Shown one piece after another: positions 1 through 9,305 of a DNA stretch of 64,000 nt. Location: positions 1-64,000 of the forward strand of contig JAGVSM010004936.1 of assembly GCA_022494885.1 (NCBI GenBank), in the 5' to 3' direction. Source of the DNA: Micrasema longulum. Lineage: Eukaryota; Arthropoda; Insecta; Trichoptera; Brachycentridae. Both the position numbers and the translations under genes were made by a program. Below the pieces are notes generated by a model. It was not told where the DNA came from, searched no databases, and was given only the letters and a program-made list of their open reading frames with translations. Position 1 is the stretch's first letter. Each line of letters starts with the position of its first letter.

Positions 1-329
1 TTGCCCTTGTATTTATTTATTTATGTATACTTTTACATTGTTTGTATTCTTTTTTTTTATACAGAATAATGTTCCCTCACTGGGGTGTCCCGTGCCGAGG
101 GAAACATTTTACAAAAATGTGAAACATGCCTACGATAATAATATTTAACAAAGAAATGAAATATATTTAACGAAGTTAAAAAAATGAACAAAATAATAAC
201 AATAAAAAAAACGTAATTAAACCAATTAACCTAATCATAATTAACATAATAAACAAAATAAAAAACAAAAATATTCATAAAAAACATAACCAATTTATAT
301 AGACTAATTAATAAAATTCATAAACAGTG
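1..329. other. AT-rich stretch, no gene seen
   Basis: Strongly AT-rich sequence with no supportable reading frame. The TTTATTTATTTATG run near position 10 looks like the reverse complement of a TAAA-type retroelement tail, so this may be the 3' UTR of the minus-strand RT remnant that follows at 330-520. That link is inferred from position only. Confidence 0.4.
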
Positions 330-520
330 CATACATTTTACATATTTGGCTTGATCCACTCATCGATCCGTGCGCAACCCACCTCCACTATCCATTTCTC
401 AATGGCAATTTTTTATTTTGAGAACTTACTTATGGATAATGGAAGTAGATTGTACTCTTTAACCGAGTAGTAGGTCAATCCTCTTTGACCGAATGTTGTA
501 TTTATTTTTTTATTTTTTTG
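330..520 (-). mobile_element. Non-LTR RT C-terminal remnant
   Basis: Read on the minus strand, this encodes a decayed C-terminus of a non-LTR retrotransposon polyprotein. It contains FGQRGLTYYSVKEYNLLP, then one stop, then EKWIVEVGCARIDEWI. The pattern 'RGL.YYSVK.YN.LP' is the usual end of jockey/R1/CR1-type ORF2 proteins. It probably belongs to the same copy as the minus-strand RT pieces at 1060-1248 and 1972-2040, which would make one 5'-truncated element of about 1.7 kb split by a later insertion. It is not functional. Confidence 0.6.
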
Positions 521-1059
521 CAGCATTAGGGTGGAGTATCTAGTAACTATTGTATTTGTCTTTGCTACATGGTTTCAAGTTATTTTTGTTCAGTTTCTTG
601 TACACTGTTTCTTCATAAAAGTGCTGTTATTTGTTTTTACAAAAAATATTTTTTTAATTTTAATAATTTTTACATAAGTTACACACACAGATAACACTAT
701 TACATTAACACAAAAAAATCCCACAAAGGCATGGCCTGTGTGTGGGTATATCAAATTGAAATAAATTGGGTTGTGGTCCTGTGGCTAGTGTCTCGGACTT
801 GAAAATATTTTTAAATATAGTATTGAAATGATAATTGAAATGCGGTTTCTTGAAACTCACTCTATACTATTGTAAGAAATAGGAGTAATAAATAATATGA
901 CAAATAAGAGTAAGGACTAAATGATATAATTCAAAAATATATAATTAAAAAACATGAAAATATTAAGACGTATAAAAAGCAAATGAAAGTAAAAGTTTGG
1001 AAGGAAAGCAGATTTGTCAATTTTCGCTAATTGCTAATCTCGAACTTTAAAAAAAATAG
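521..1059. other. AT-rich intervening sequence with SINE scrap
   Basis: No gene is visible. Positions 768-800 match the A-box half of the tRNA-like SINE at 31544-31612 (GTTGTGGTCC then TGTGGCTAGTGTC), cut off before the B box. The rest is AT-rich and unassigned; it may be the decayed middle of the RT copy on either side. Confidence 0.4.
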
Positions 1060-1248
1060 AATAATCCATTTAAGTTGACAGTCTAACGTTACTCCCAAAT
1101 ATTTTATAGAATTTTCAGTATTTATTTTTTCATAGTTATAACATATATCAAGGTTACAGAATTAATTATGCAACATAATGTTAAAGTCAGCACAAGGGTC
1201 TGACGATTTAAAATTGTAAAAAGGTATGACCTAGCCAATCTTTGATTA
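1060..1248 (-). mobile_element. R1/jockey-like RT remnant, distal half
   Basis: Minus-strand translation gives NFKSSDPCADFNIMLHN, a stop, FCNLDICYNYEKINTENS and then IKYLGVTLDCQLKW. 'KYLGVTLD..L.W' is the conserved block that follows the catalytic domain in jockey/R1-type reverse transcriptases. The frame stays together across most of the stretch with one stop. It joins to 1972-2040 once the 1250-1971 insertion is removed, giving AINANKCITVIKDWL directly upstream. Dead copy. Confidence 0.65.
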
Positions 1249-1249
1249 C
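1231..1249. repeat. Target-site duplication, left copy
   Basis: CTAGCCAATCTTTGATTAC is repeated exactly at 1972-1990. The two 19-bp copies bracket the retroelement at 1250-1971, as expected from target-primed reverse transcription. Confidence 0.85.
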
Positions 1250-1971
1250 AAAACAAACAAACCATCACGCCGTTTCCCCGTAAGGGTAGGCAGAGAGGAT
1301 AGAACGCCACAACACTTTATATTTGCATACAGATCTCGCTTCCTCTACATTCATAAATCTTCTCATGCACGCGCGCCGATTATTCCGACGTTTGACATGT
1401 CCATCTTGAAGTATTTGTTGAATTTGGTCATGCCATGTCTTTCTCGGTCTTCCTCTATTTCTGCATCCATCAACATTCGCACTGTAAATATTCTTAGCCG
1501 TTCTCTCGCCGTCCATTCGTTCTACATGTCCAAACCAGCGCAGAGCTCCTTTCTTGATTTTGTCGATAATGCTTGTCTCAGCCTTACATAATGTACGGAT
1601 CTCAATATTTGTGCATCTATCGTACATAGTTTTACCACACATTTGCCTGAGAGATCGCATTTCAACAGCATGCCTACTTTCATCCCTGTTTTTCCAAGTT
1701 CATACTTCGCTTCCATACATCAGGGACGGGACCAGGACTCCGCTGTGAACTGCCAATTTTGCCTCTCGTGACAAACATTTATTTGCCAAGGTCGATTTAA
1801 GTGCGCCGTTCACTCTGTTCCCGGCACTCACCCTCCTTTCAATATCTTTCTCAGTTATTCCACCCCTAGTAAACATACTTCTTAGATACACAAATTCCTC
1901 TGCTTGTTTTAGTATAACTCCATTTACGGTGATTTAAAATTTAAATTTATTAAGATACAGGAGATTTTGAT
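1250..1971 (-). mobile_element. 5'-truncated non-LTR element, family A copy 1
   Basis: A minus-strand insertion of about 722 bp flanked by a perfect 19-bp target duplication. It encodes the C-terminal end of an ORF2 protein in at least two frames. First come ERRVSAGNRVNGALKSTLAN and LVPSLMYGSEV (about 1700-1860). Then, after a frameshift near 1700, come MRSLRQMCGKTMYDR, LRWFGHVERMDGERTAKNIY and RGRPRKTWHDQIQQIL, ending in SILSAYPYGETA (1265-1660). 'RWFGHVERM' and 'RGRPRKTWHDQ' mark this class of insect retroelements. The 3' end after GGCGTGATGG carries a short TTTG-type tail. Related copies lie at 36090, 44390 and 48912. Confidence 0.85.
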
Positions 1972-2040
1972 CTAGCCAATCTTTGATTACTGTTATACAT
2001 TTATTTGCATTTATGGCAGTCTCTTCAGATTTGGCTTAGG
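1972..2040 (-). mobile_element. R1/jockey-like RT remnant, proximal half
   Basis: The minus strand reads SEETAINANKCITVIKDWL, resembling the 'A.N..L..I..WL' helix between the catalytic and thumb regions of non-LTR RTs. It is continuous with 1060-1248 once the insertion and one target copy are removed. The first 19 bases are the right-hand target-site duplication. Confidence 0.55.
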
Positions 2041-2579
2041 CCGCATATTTAATAAATAAATAAAAACGCATATAAATTAAGTAAATAAACAAACCTTCTA
2101 GTTTATCCATGTCTGTTGAAATACTGTCAAAAGACGATTATTTTCCAACGAGTTGAAGATACAATAAATCCCTAACCATCCACTTCCGACAAACCGTCAA
2201 TAGACCGTCTTCTTTGACATCAGCCTTGGTGAAATATTCAGATATAATTATCTAAAGATCACGGTCTATTTCTCACCAGACGTTTATTTGATTCCATAAT
2301 ACATCACATCTCAGATAGTTGTGGATATCAATTCTTTAACATAATCCGATTCATCTCCCTGTTTGAATCTTCGACAGCTTAAATTAACTTGGAGCCACGT
2401 TACTGGCGATCTATTCATCGGACTAGGTGACCCTGACATTTCAAAGTATTCCGATACGTTTATTAGATTAGTACATTCTTGAAAGTCATACGCAAAAGTA
2501 ACGTGCTTCTTATGAGATAAACAAAAAAACTTCATTATATTTATCGTACTCAATGGACGTCCTATTGTACACAACAAAT
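2041..2579. other. Unassigned sequence
   Basis: An 88-codon minus-strand frame at 2311-2577 has no motif I recognise. Because an RT motif lies immediately beside it on the same strand at 2580-2665, it may be decayed retroelement coding sequence. I cannot support that further. Confidence 0.3.
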
Positions 2580-2665
2580 GTACACGTATTCAAAAGGTTC
2601 TTTCATTTTAATTTCTGACGATGCAATACGTGTGGTGTCATCAGCATATCTCAGGTTGGATAACT
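2580..2665 (-). mobile_element. RT catalytic-motif remnant (NLRYADD)
   Basis: The minus strand encodes NLRYADDTTRIASSEIK followed by MKEPFEYV. YADD at 2638-2649 is the palm-domain catalytic motif of reverse transcriptase. The 'NLRYADDT..IA.SE' context is typical of RTE-like elements. Neighbouring residues have decayed and no longer read as a complete palm domain. Confidence 0.65.
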
Positions 2666-2808
2666 ACCTTCTTCCAACTTGTCCAGCCGTTCAGTTCCTT
2701 CAGAATAATATATCCACCATATACCATAGACAATACATAAATATTCCCACACGTCTTGCAGCTACAGAGCGCATGGACGGTTGGGACTCTAGTTCGTCGT
2801 TTCCAATT

Positions 2809-3573
2809 GGCAATTATCATGGTTTTTTTTTTAGCTAATAAATTAAATCTCAAGCCAATCGGTACTATTCTTATTAAAATCTGTTAAGAAATAAGGGAGA
2901 TATAAATATTAAATTCTAGTCATTTGAATGGTGCCAAAACCAAACAATTCGTGACGTCATCAAGTATGACGTCTTCGGATGTTTTGTGACGTCATCAGAT
3001 TGTTTTCACCAATGTCTATGGATTTTATGGAGCATTGTAAATAGTTTCCTTTTCCGATGTGTCGTTTGTTTACTTTTTCGGTGTCCTGTCACTTATCAAA
3101 CGCTACAAGTTGTGATTTATAATTTTCATGATAAATTGATAATTCAATTTATCATTATCATAATAAATTAATATTTAGAAGAGGTTGAAACCCATAAAAT
3201 AATAAAAGAAATTCGAGATGTAAGATGTAGTCCGTTTTCACTTTTATCTGTCAGTGCCTGGAACTGGAGTGTGGAGTGGATAAGGGGGGGGCTTAAGATA
3301 ATATGCATAGGCAACTCTCCTCATATTTCTATCTGTGGCCTGTGGCATTACCAACATTAAAATGAATGCATTACTTGTGAACTTTTGTGACAAAATTTAA
3401 TACCAACTTGAGAAACGATCGTTTTCGAAACGAAAATAATGAATGAAAATATTCATTATAAGGGTTTATACGAGTATAAACACTAGGAGAATCTTTAAAA
3501 AAACTTTGATTTGTAGAGTTGGTTAAATCCGATATTCCTCCCGAGTGATAATACCCTATAAAGATCAATTTAA
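2809..3573. mobile_element. Unclassified 765-bp insertion in block R
   Basis: Sequence missing from the partner repeat at 42.5 kb, so it was gained here or lost there. It holds no convincing gene. At 2952-2993 it contains two full TGACGTCA palindromes and one partial TGACGTC within about 45 bp. I see no clear inverted termini or target duplication. Confidence 0.4.
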
Positions 3574-3723
3574 ATTATAACATATAGGAGCTTGATTACA
3601 GCATGTCTTGCGGCTTCAGAGCGCATGAACGGTAAAAAATCTAGCCCCCATTTAAACATTTTAAAAATTCACAAAGAAATTGAGTGTTTTAATCAAATAA
3701 TAAAAAAAATAAAAAAAATATTA

Positions 3724-3870
3724 GCAAATTACAACAGAGATGGAGAACGTTTTAGAGAAGGGAATATAAAAGTTTGGGTATTTGCAGGGCTAATGACCTG
3801 TCGTTGGCTGGTTTAAATGGCCACTTTACACACTGTGTAACATTCAGACTTTTGCTTATGTTTAAACCAT
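3724..3870 (+). mobile_element. rep-A foldback family, short copy
   Basis: Carries the rep-A signature: AAATTACAACAGAGATGG, a GAGAAGGGAATAT block, the core CAGGGCTAATGACCTGTCGT and GGCCACTTTACACACTGTG. It is absent from the partner of block R at 42.4 kb, so it marks a real insertion. AATATTA lies on both sides and may be a target duplication, but the surroundings are too AT-rich to be sure. Confidence 0.7.
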
Positions 3871-4337
3871 AATATTAATAAAAAAAAGAGTACGATTGCA
3901 ATAAGTCTTGCAGCTACTAAGCGCATGGACGGTTGGAATTCTAGAGCCCATTTACGAAATTGAGGTATTTTGTAGTGGAGTGGAATTATAACAAGTTAAA
4001 ATTGTATCAATAAATTTACAAACAATAAACGTAAACATACAGCGTAGTAGTAAATTTGCCAAGTGTTCATGCCAAGAAGTAAGCAATAGAACACGAAATA
4101 AATAAAGCACTGTTTCAACATTATGGTTAACAAAATAAAGATAGATGTCAGAAGAGTAGCTTTTGTAGATTGTACGAGTAGGTACCACCGCCATGTGGCC
4201 TACTGGCTGCTTGATAATTCCTGGAAGATGCCTATATTCTAACGACTTGGTGTCCTATAGACATATAATAAAGTCATAATATAGATATTATTTCTTTTAC
4301 TACAAATAACTAGAGTCACTGCAAATGAAATTGGTAC

Positions 4338-4345
4338 CTTCAATC
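4338..4345. repeat. 8-bp target duplication, P-like copy 1
   Basis: CTTCAATC here and CTTTAATT at 5146-5153 flank the element and match at 6 of 8 bases. This agrees with the perfect 8-bp duplications of the two sister copies. Confidence 0.6.
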
Positions 4346-5145
4346 TATAGAATTAAGAATAGTCCAGAAGGAGCGTAGAACCATATTTGAATACATTGGT
4401 CTGTGTCCAAAAAACCCCCCCTTTCGCCCCACTTTCACCACGCGCATGCGTGAAGTCGCCACGTAATGTTGCCAGATCGCGAAAAATATAACCATAACAA
4501 ATGTAAGATAATTTCATTTTAAAAAAAAGTAATTTGTTGAATTTCCTAAAAATTTATTGTATGCGCGGAAACATTGACTGACACAACAGAGTAGGTTAGT
4601 AAAGGATCATTTAATAAGAGTAATTTAATTAATGAACTTTGAACTAAAAAAAATAAAATAATTTTATTTCACATAAAATTGATATTTTTATGTTATGTTA
4701 AATAATATTTGATGTTTTGAAGATAATATTGGTCAAATGTCCACCACGGCGTTGATTAGTTCCCTCATTAAATGAGCAAAGTAGCGTAAAAAATTTGACT
4801 ACCCTGCCAACACTAACAAAATGTCCATTTTGTTTTCTTTGACGATCTGACAGATGGAAAATTAATTAAATTAATGTAAATTAAGTAATGCATTTTCTAT
4901 TTACACATGCATTTGCAACTAACACATAAAATGTTACCCATCCTGTTTCTTTGAGATCCCAGCAGCATTTATACATTTTAAAACGACACAACACGGCGTA
5001 GTTGAATTCAAATCGGGAGTTGCGTATTGAGCGACGTCTACAAAGAAACTAATGGGTCAAAACGTAAAACTATTCCTTTGAGAGTAGTTTAGCCGCTTTC
5101 TGTTTGATGCGCGTATGCGGTTTCTGGACTATTCTTAATTCTATG
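4346..5145 (-). mobile_element. P-like non-autonomous DNA element, copy 1 (THAP)
   Basis: An 800-bp element. Its ends are inverted repeats beginning CATAGAATTAAGAATAGTCC (first base T here) and reading the same from the right end at 5145. Minus strand 4934-4999 encodes a THAP zinc-finger start with its initiator mutated to ACG: PCCVVLKCINAAGISKKQDG. It is collinear with the version that keeps its ATG at 51375. An N-terminal THAP domain, 8-bp target duplications and termini starting CA together point to the P superfamily. There is no room for a transposase, so the copy must have been mobilised in trans. Sisters lie at 21592-22343 and 51255-52010. Confidence 0.8.
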
Positions 5146-5732
5146 CTTTAATTATTTAAATGATCACAACAAAGGGTTTTCGTTTTAACTCGGGGAAAGA
5201 GTGTCAAACAAATGCAGTCTCAAAAATGATTCCTCTTTGAAAAATATCTGAACCCAATAGTAACATTGTTGTTTCGATTCTGGAACAACAAAGCATCTTT
5301 CTGTCTGACCGACAATTCTATGGATTTTGATAGGTGAGTTTTTGTTATTCTTGCCACACCTGACCTTATCGTTTAAAATAACCGAACTGTCGGATATAAA
5401 CGCACCATTCTGCGGAACATCTCGATACCATATTAGTATATGTTATACACCCAAGCAGTATTTTACGGTCACGGAAATCTAAAGATGTTATACTATAATC
5501 CGTAGGAAGAACAAACTATCTCTACTGTCTCTGCAGATTGTTGATTCACAGTTATAACGATACAAATCTCATAAATACAGAAAAAAGTTTTAAGAAAGAA
5601 GTATTTGCGCTCTGATTTGACATTTTTTTTAAATTTCAAGGCCATTTTCAACGAATAAATCACTCTTGACAGAAAATGGGAGCCAAGCTATCGCGAATCG
5701 GTTCTAATTAAACTCAGATCTCTGATTATTCT
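5146..5732. other. Unassigned sequence
   Basis: No gene is seen. A short motif at 5641-5680 (around CATTTTCAACGAATAAATCA) is repeated directly at 7348-7390, so at least part of the segment is repetitive. Confidence 0.3.
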
Positions 5733-5791
5733 TAATCTTAGTGGTGGGGGTCAGTGCTATGCAAGCTCCTGACGTCTATTGAAGATCTATT
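5733..5791 (+). repeat. Direct repeat, first unit
   Basis: TAATCTTAGTGGTGGGGGTC then AGTGCTATGCAAGCT and CTGACGTC, ending GAAGATCTATTG. The same string recurs 520 bp downstream at 6253-6321 with about 10 extra bases before GAAGATC. The pair could be ends of a degraded repeat unit or a tandem duplication. Confidence 0.6.
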
Positions 5792-6252
5792 GGGACGAAA
5801 TTAAACTTAATTCTAATGGACCATTCCATATTATATTACACGCTAAGTTTATTCATCATTTACCACACCGGGGCTTGTTCTCTTATTCTTTAAATATGGA
5901 GTTAATGGACCAGCCCTAGTGACTCATAAAACTTTTAGCCGTTTAGAAGTGGGCGCGGGTGTATAATATGAATATCCCTACAGCCCTTTGGGGATGTGAT
6001 TATTGACCCTAGCCAGCCCTTCGGAGGGATGATATCGCGCGGAGTTAATGATATTTTTACTCTCTGAGCCGTAAAAGAAAGATTTTTATTCGCATTACAG
6101 AACTTGGGAAGTTTCCCACGATCATTATTTTAACTTTTTATGAATTAAAAATTGTGCATTACTGAATAAAGAGTGCTTCTTCTTCCTTTTTAAAAGATTG
6201 TTTTTTAAAAACAGGCAACACACTACGTGTGTAAACGCACAATAATACTAAA
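5792..6252. other. Spacer between direct repeats, GC-richer island
   Basis: Positions 5945-6050 are clearly richer in GC than the surroundings and hold two small hairpins (CCCTACAGCCCTTTGGGG and CAGCCCTTCGGAGGG). No coding sequence or RNA family is recognised. Confidence 0.35.
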
Positions 6253-6321
6253 TAATCTTAGTGGTGGCGGTCAGTGCTATGCAAGCTACTGACGTCACTG
6301 CGACCTGTGAAGATCTATTGT
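6253..6321 (+). repeat. Direct repeat, second unit
   Basis: Partner of 5733-5791. It is followed within 50 bp by a TATATAAAG box, so the pair may frame a promoter-bearing repeat. Confidence 0.6.
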
Positions 6322-6361
6322 GCCGGGCCTCTGTGAATAGTTCTCGCCTTCCAAGCCTAGG

Positions 6362-6369
6362 TATATAAA
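6362..6369 (+). promoter_or_regulatory. Possible TATA box in repeat
   Basis: TATATAAAG sits in GC-richer sequence, between inverted CGCCTTCC (about 6348) and GGAAGGCG (about 6387). It could be a core promoter of the repetitive unit. No start site or transcript can be shown. Confidence 0.25.
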
Positions 6370-6539
6370 GAGCCTGGCTACTGTGTGGAAGGCGAAAGTT
6401 TACAATTTGCTAACTCTCCCCCTACAAGCCTAGATCCGTAAATCTCTGATTAACGAAAAAGACAAAATAGCAGTAGCAAAAATGTTAATAGTACTAAATA
6501 CACGCTAACAGAATCCTGCCAGTAAATTGCTTTGTGATA

Positions 6540-6905
6540 CAAATTGACTGTAGATCACTTTGTTGATCCGGAATATAAAAAAAGAGTTTCCCACACTCAC
6601 AGCACTAGATTAAAAACTAAGGGCTCCCTGATCGTTCCTCGAATTACAAATGACTTCGGAGAGCGAACGTAAAATTGCGTTATCCCAAGGTTGTTAAATG
6701 ATCTTAAAAAAACCGTTATTAACATTAAAGATCTTCAAATGAAAAAAAAGAACCGATGACTAAATACTTCATCGTGCCTGTGAATAGATAAATTATATAA
6801 TATAACTAAAATAATGTGAAATAAACATAATGTCAAAAAAAGAAAAAAATGTGTCCCACTGAAAAGTCTTTAGACTTAGTGGGTAACAAATTGTAATATG
6901 TATAA
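6540..6905 (+). mobile_element. Non-LTR RT C-terminus plus 3' UTR
   Basis: The plus strand reads TVDHFVDPEYKKRVSHTHST, then RLKTKGSLIVPRITNDFGER. After a stop, CVIPRLLNDLKKTVINIK follows. The layout 'H.TR.K..G.L.VPR..N.FG.R.......P...N.L' is the standard end of jockey/CR1-like ORF2 proteins. A stem at 6853-6882 (CCCACT and AAGTCT pairing with AGACTT and AGTGGG) lies in the presumed 3' UTR. The remnant has at least one stop and is 5'-truncated. Confidence 0.7.
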
Positions 6906-7249
6906 ATTTATTTCAACAGAGAGGGAAAATATTTTTGAGAAGGGAATATGGAAGTCTAGGCATTTACAGGGCTTATGACCTGTCATTGGCTGGTTTTAGT
7001 GGCCACTTTACATACTGTGTAACATTCATCATTCTGCCCAAGTTTGAACATCCACATTCCCTCAATTTTTTCATCTGCTGACTTTTATTGAAAATCGGAA
7101 AATTGTTTTCAGGCGTTGTAAATGCCTAGACTTCCATATTCCCTTCTCAAAAATGTTTTCCCTCTCTGTTGAAATAAATTTGAATATGAATAACTTCCTA
7201 GGGAGGAAATCCAGCCAGTCTGCAAGCATTGGACATGCTCAAACATTGT
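6904..7249. mobile_element. rep-A foldback copy with 64-bp arms
   Basis: Arms at 6904-6967 and 7118-7181 are inverted copies of one another over 64 bp. They start AAATTTATTTCAACAGAGAG and include GAGAAGGGAATATGGAAGTC. Between them lies the rep-A core CTTATGACCTGTCATTGGCT and the block around TACTGTGTAACATTCATC. The right side continues to 7249 with GGAGGAAATCCAGCCAGTC and GGACATGCTCAAACA, which recurs at several other copies. Non-coding. Confidence 0.8.
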
Positions 7250-7392
7250 TGTAATATGCATTTAAAAAAATAAAATCAACGCTGTTCTGCAGTACTGAAA
7301 CTGAAACTGAGAATGATCTCTTCGCACGAAATTCCGTTCAGAATACCAGCCCTGGGTCATTTTCAATGAATAAATCAATCATGACAGAAAAT

Positions 7393-7490
7393 GTGAATGT
7401 TACACAAATGTAAAATGGCTATCTTAACCAGTCAATAAAAAGTCATAAGTCCGGAAAATTTCCTTCTCAAAATGTTTTCCCTCTCTGTGA
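7393..7490 (-). mobile_element. rep-A, diverged minus copy
   Basis: A degenerate reverse complement of the rep-A core: GAATGTTACACAAATGTAAA, then AACCAGTCAATAAAAAGTCA, then TTCTCAAAATGTTTTCCCTC. It is more decayed than its neighbour at 6904. Confidence 0.6.
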
Positions 7491-7499
7491 GACAAATTA

Positions 7500-8397
7500 T
7501 TTTTATATTTTTATTATTATTTTATTTTTATTTTTTAGAGTTAGTCTCTTTTTTTGGAGAGTTACAGTAATATCATTTAGTAGATGTGTAAATGTAGATA
7601 TGTTTAGAATTTTTTTAAACGTGTGCCTTTTACGAAATTTATTAATAAAAAAAATTAAAAAAATACTTGGGCTAATATACTTGTGGGCTATAAAGTGACA
7701 CGAAACGTCACATGATGCTTTCAACCCACCAGCAATATTTTAGGTTATTGTTTCCTACAATATTACTTCATTTTACCTCTAACTTTATGTATGCCAAGAT
7801 CATTATCAATATAACCAGCCTACTAGACCGCGAACAACTGCTAACTGCTGACATCTTGATACTTTGGAACGGAAACAGATCTTTTTGGTTGTAAACAAAT
7901 GTATTACGCTACCTAATACCTATTTAGTTGACGTATTTGTAGGTAATAGAAGTTTCGCAATGCGTTCAAGAGTCGACCTTTACCGACATGACCAATTCTC
8001 CAAAATGATTACAAAACCTTTTAAAAGGCAAAAACGCCGTCTAAAAGCACGAACACCGCTCACGGTTTAGAATTCCCTACGAAGAAAACTCTTAACAGAC
8101 TGAAGGTAGGGGTGACTGGTGCAAGTATAATCAACAGGGGTGGAATTTTTTGGAAGGAAATGACACGGGCTGCGAATGTGAAGAGGATGATTTGAGGATG
8201 GCCACAGACAAGGAGACAAGGCGATATCTGTCGTGCACATTGGAATGGTAAGGTCTGAAGTCCAGACTCGATATGTATTGAATTTAACTATACTACTTTC
8301 ACTTCGTCGATAAACAGAATCAGCACTAAATATTAATGTTATTTCCACTTACTAATCATTTTATTTTACTTACTAAGTTAAAAAATTAGAATTTTCA
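7500..8397. other. Retroelement 3' UTR scrap and unassigned sequence
   Basis: Positions 7535-7660 match, inverted, the stretch at 15300-15430 (GAGTTAGTCTCTTTTTTTGG and AGATGTGTAAATGTAGATAT). They are therefore a 3' UTR copy of the retroelement whose coding end lies at 15575-15766. Between 7664 and 8397 there are frames of 68 (+) and 93 (-) codons with no recognisable domain; I do not call them genes. Confidence 0.45.
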
Positions 8398-8870
8398 TGA
8401 CTAGACAGGTGCCACCGTTTTGTAGCAACAATCCACGGACAGTGTATACTTGTAATGCCGTATTAAATAGACTTCATGAACTCGGGAATAGTTATTCCCA
8501 CGTATCTGATATATTTAGTGTAGGGTATTGTTCCTATAGAACAAACCTTTTGAACTCTTGATGGTGAACGGTAATTATATTTATTTATTCATGCATTTCA
8601 TAATATATACGGGTTTTTTTTCACTTTGCCCAGTTGTATGAAGCAGTACTTATGATTTTCTTGTTGAATTACTGTAGAATGTTTTATTATTTAAACTTTC
8701 TACTGAATATGCTGTATAATTTTTAGGTTTATTTTTTTTTATAAATCTTGAGCATGAAGAAATTCATGTTTTTTAAAAAAAAAATTAAGCCAAATATGTT
8801 AGTATTATAAATATTTGTAAAAGGCAGATTTGCCGTTTATGTCAATAAAATAAAATAAAATTACATATGA
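8398..8870 (+). mobile_element. Non-LTR family D, C-terminus and 3' UTR, copy 1
   Basis: Positions 8398-8563 encode TRQVPPFCSNN, RTVYTCNAVLNRLHELGNSY and SHVSDIFSVGYC, ending in a stop. This resembles the 'VP.R.TRQ...F......RT......AL.RL..L.N.Y..IDIF' tail of jockey-like ORF2. An about 300-bp 3' UTR follows and ends in an AATAAAATAAAATAAAA tail. The whole stretch is mirrored by the minus-strand copy at 27385-27935, and a more diverged coding relative lies at 53100-53405. Confidence 0.75.
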
Positions 8871-9062
8871 GGCGTGTCCGAACAAATTCTCTACTTTTTT
8901 CATTTTTATATGCGATAAATGTTTTTTTAGAACTTTTACCAGACTACAAAGATAATTTATTATTTTAATCAATAATAGGGTATTTTCACAAGTCGGGAAT
9001 AGTGTTAAAAATATATTGTATACCTATTTAGATCGGATATTTACGATTCTAATGATATACGA

Positions 9063-9305
9063 TGGTCAGCCGTTTGTTTACCATTCAAGAGTTCTAGAGT
9101 TCGGTTCCCGTCATGGTTGATGTGAAATATTTATTTAAAAGGGTGTTTGCACACTATAATGTTTCATAGTCCCCGAACTGGTCCCTGAAGAGTAAGACTG
9201 ATCATCTTACCTTCATGTAACAAAAATGATCAAGATACGCTGCGATTGGTGTATCAATGCTGTGCCCTAGGCACCATTAGGTGCGGAAAAGGAATCATGG
9301 TCATC
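9063..9305 (+). mobile_element. tRNA-derived SINE family 1, copy 1
   Basis: The tRNA-like head at 9063-9110 keeps the A-box half (ATGGTCAGCCGTTTG) and a B box within GAGTTCGGTTCCCGTCATGG. The body matches the other family members: AAAAGGGTGTTTGCACACTA, a tract reading ACTGATCATCTTACCTTC, ATCAAGATACGCTGCGATTG and GCACCATTAGGTGC. It is the only plus-strand member; others are at 26505, 28471, 37720, 54296 and 56618. The head has lost the first tRNA bases. Confidence 0.8.

Larger units (their letters stand above)
2750..4253 (-). repeat. Dispersed repeat block R, interrupted copy
   Basis: This segment aligns, inverted, with 41932-42590. Landmarks are three copies of a motif around GTCTTGCAGCTACAGAGCGC (2757, about 3600 and 3906). 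They are followed by a stretch whose minus-strand translation (FVNHNVETVLYLF, LLLTSWHEHL) parallels FVNHGVETVFDLF and LLLTSRHEHL at 42009-42251. The last shared bases are GACTTGGTGTCC at 4253. Two insertions absent from the partner are visible: about 2809-3573 and 3724-3870. The class is unknown. The parallel frames could reflect old coding sequence or simply nucleotide similarity. Confidence 0.65.

Noticed and set aside
5733..6321. Long terminal repeats of an LTR retrotransposon
   Set aside because: The direct repeats are only about 60-70 bp, 520 bp apart, and no gag, pol, primer-binding site or polypurine tract is seen between them.
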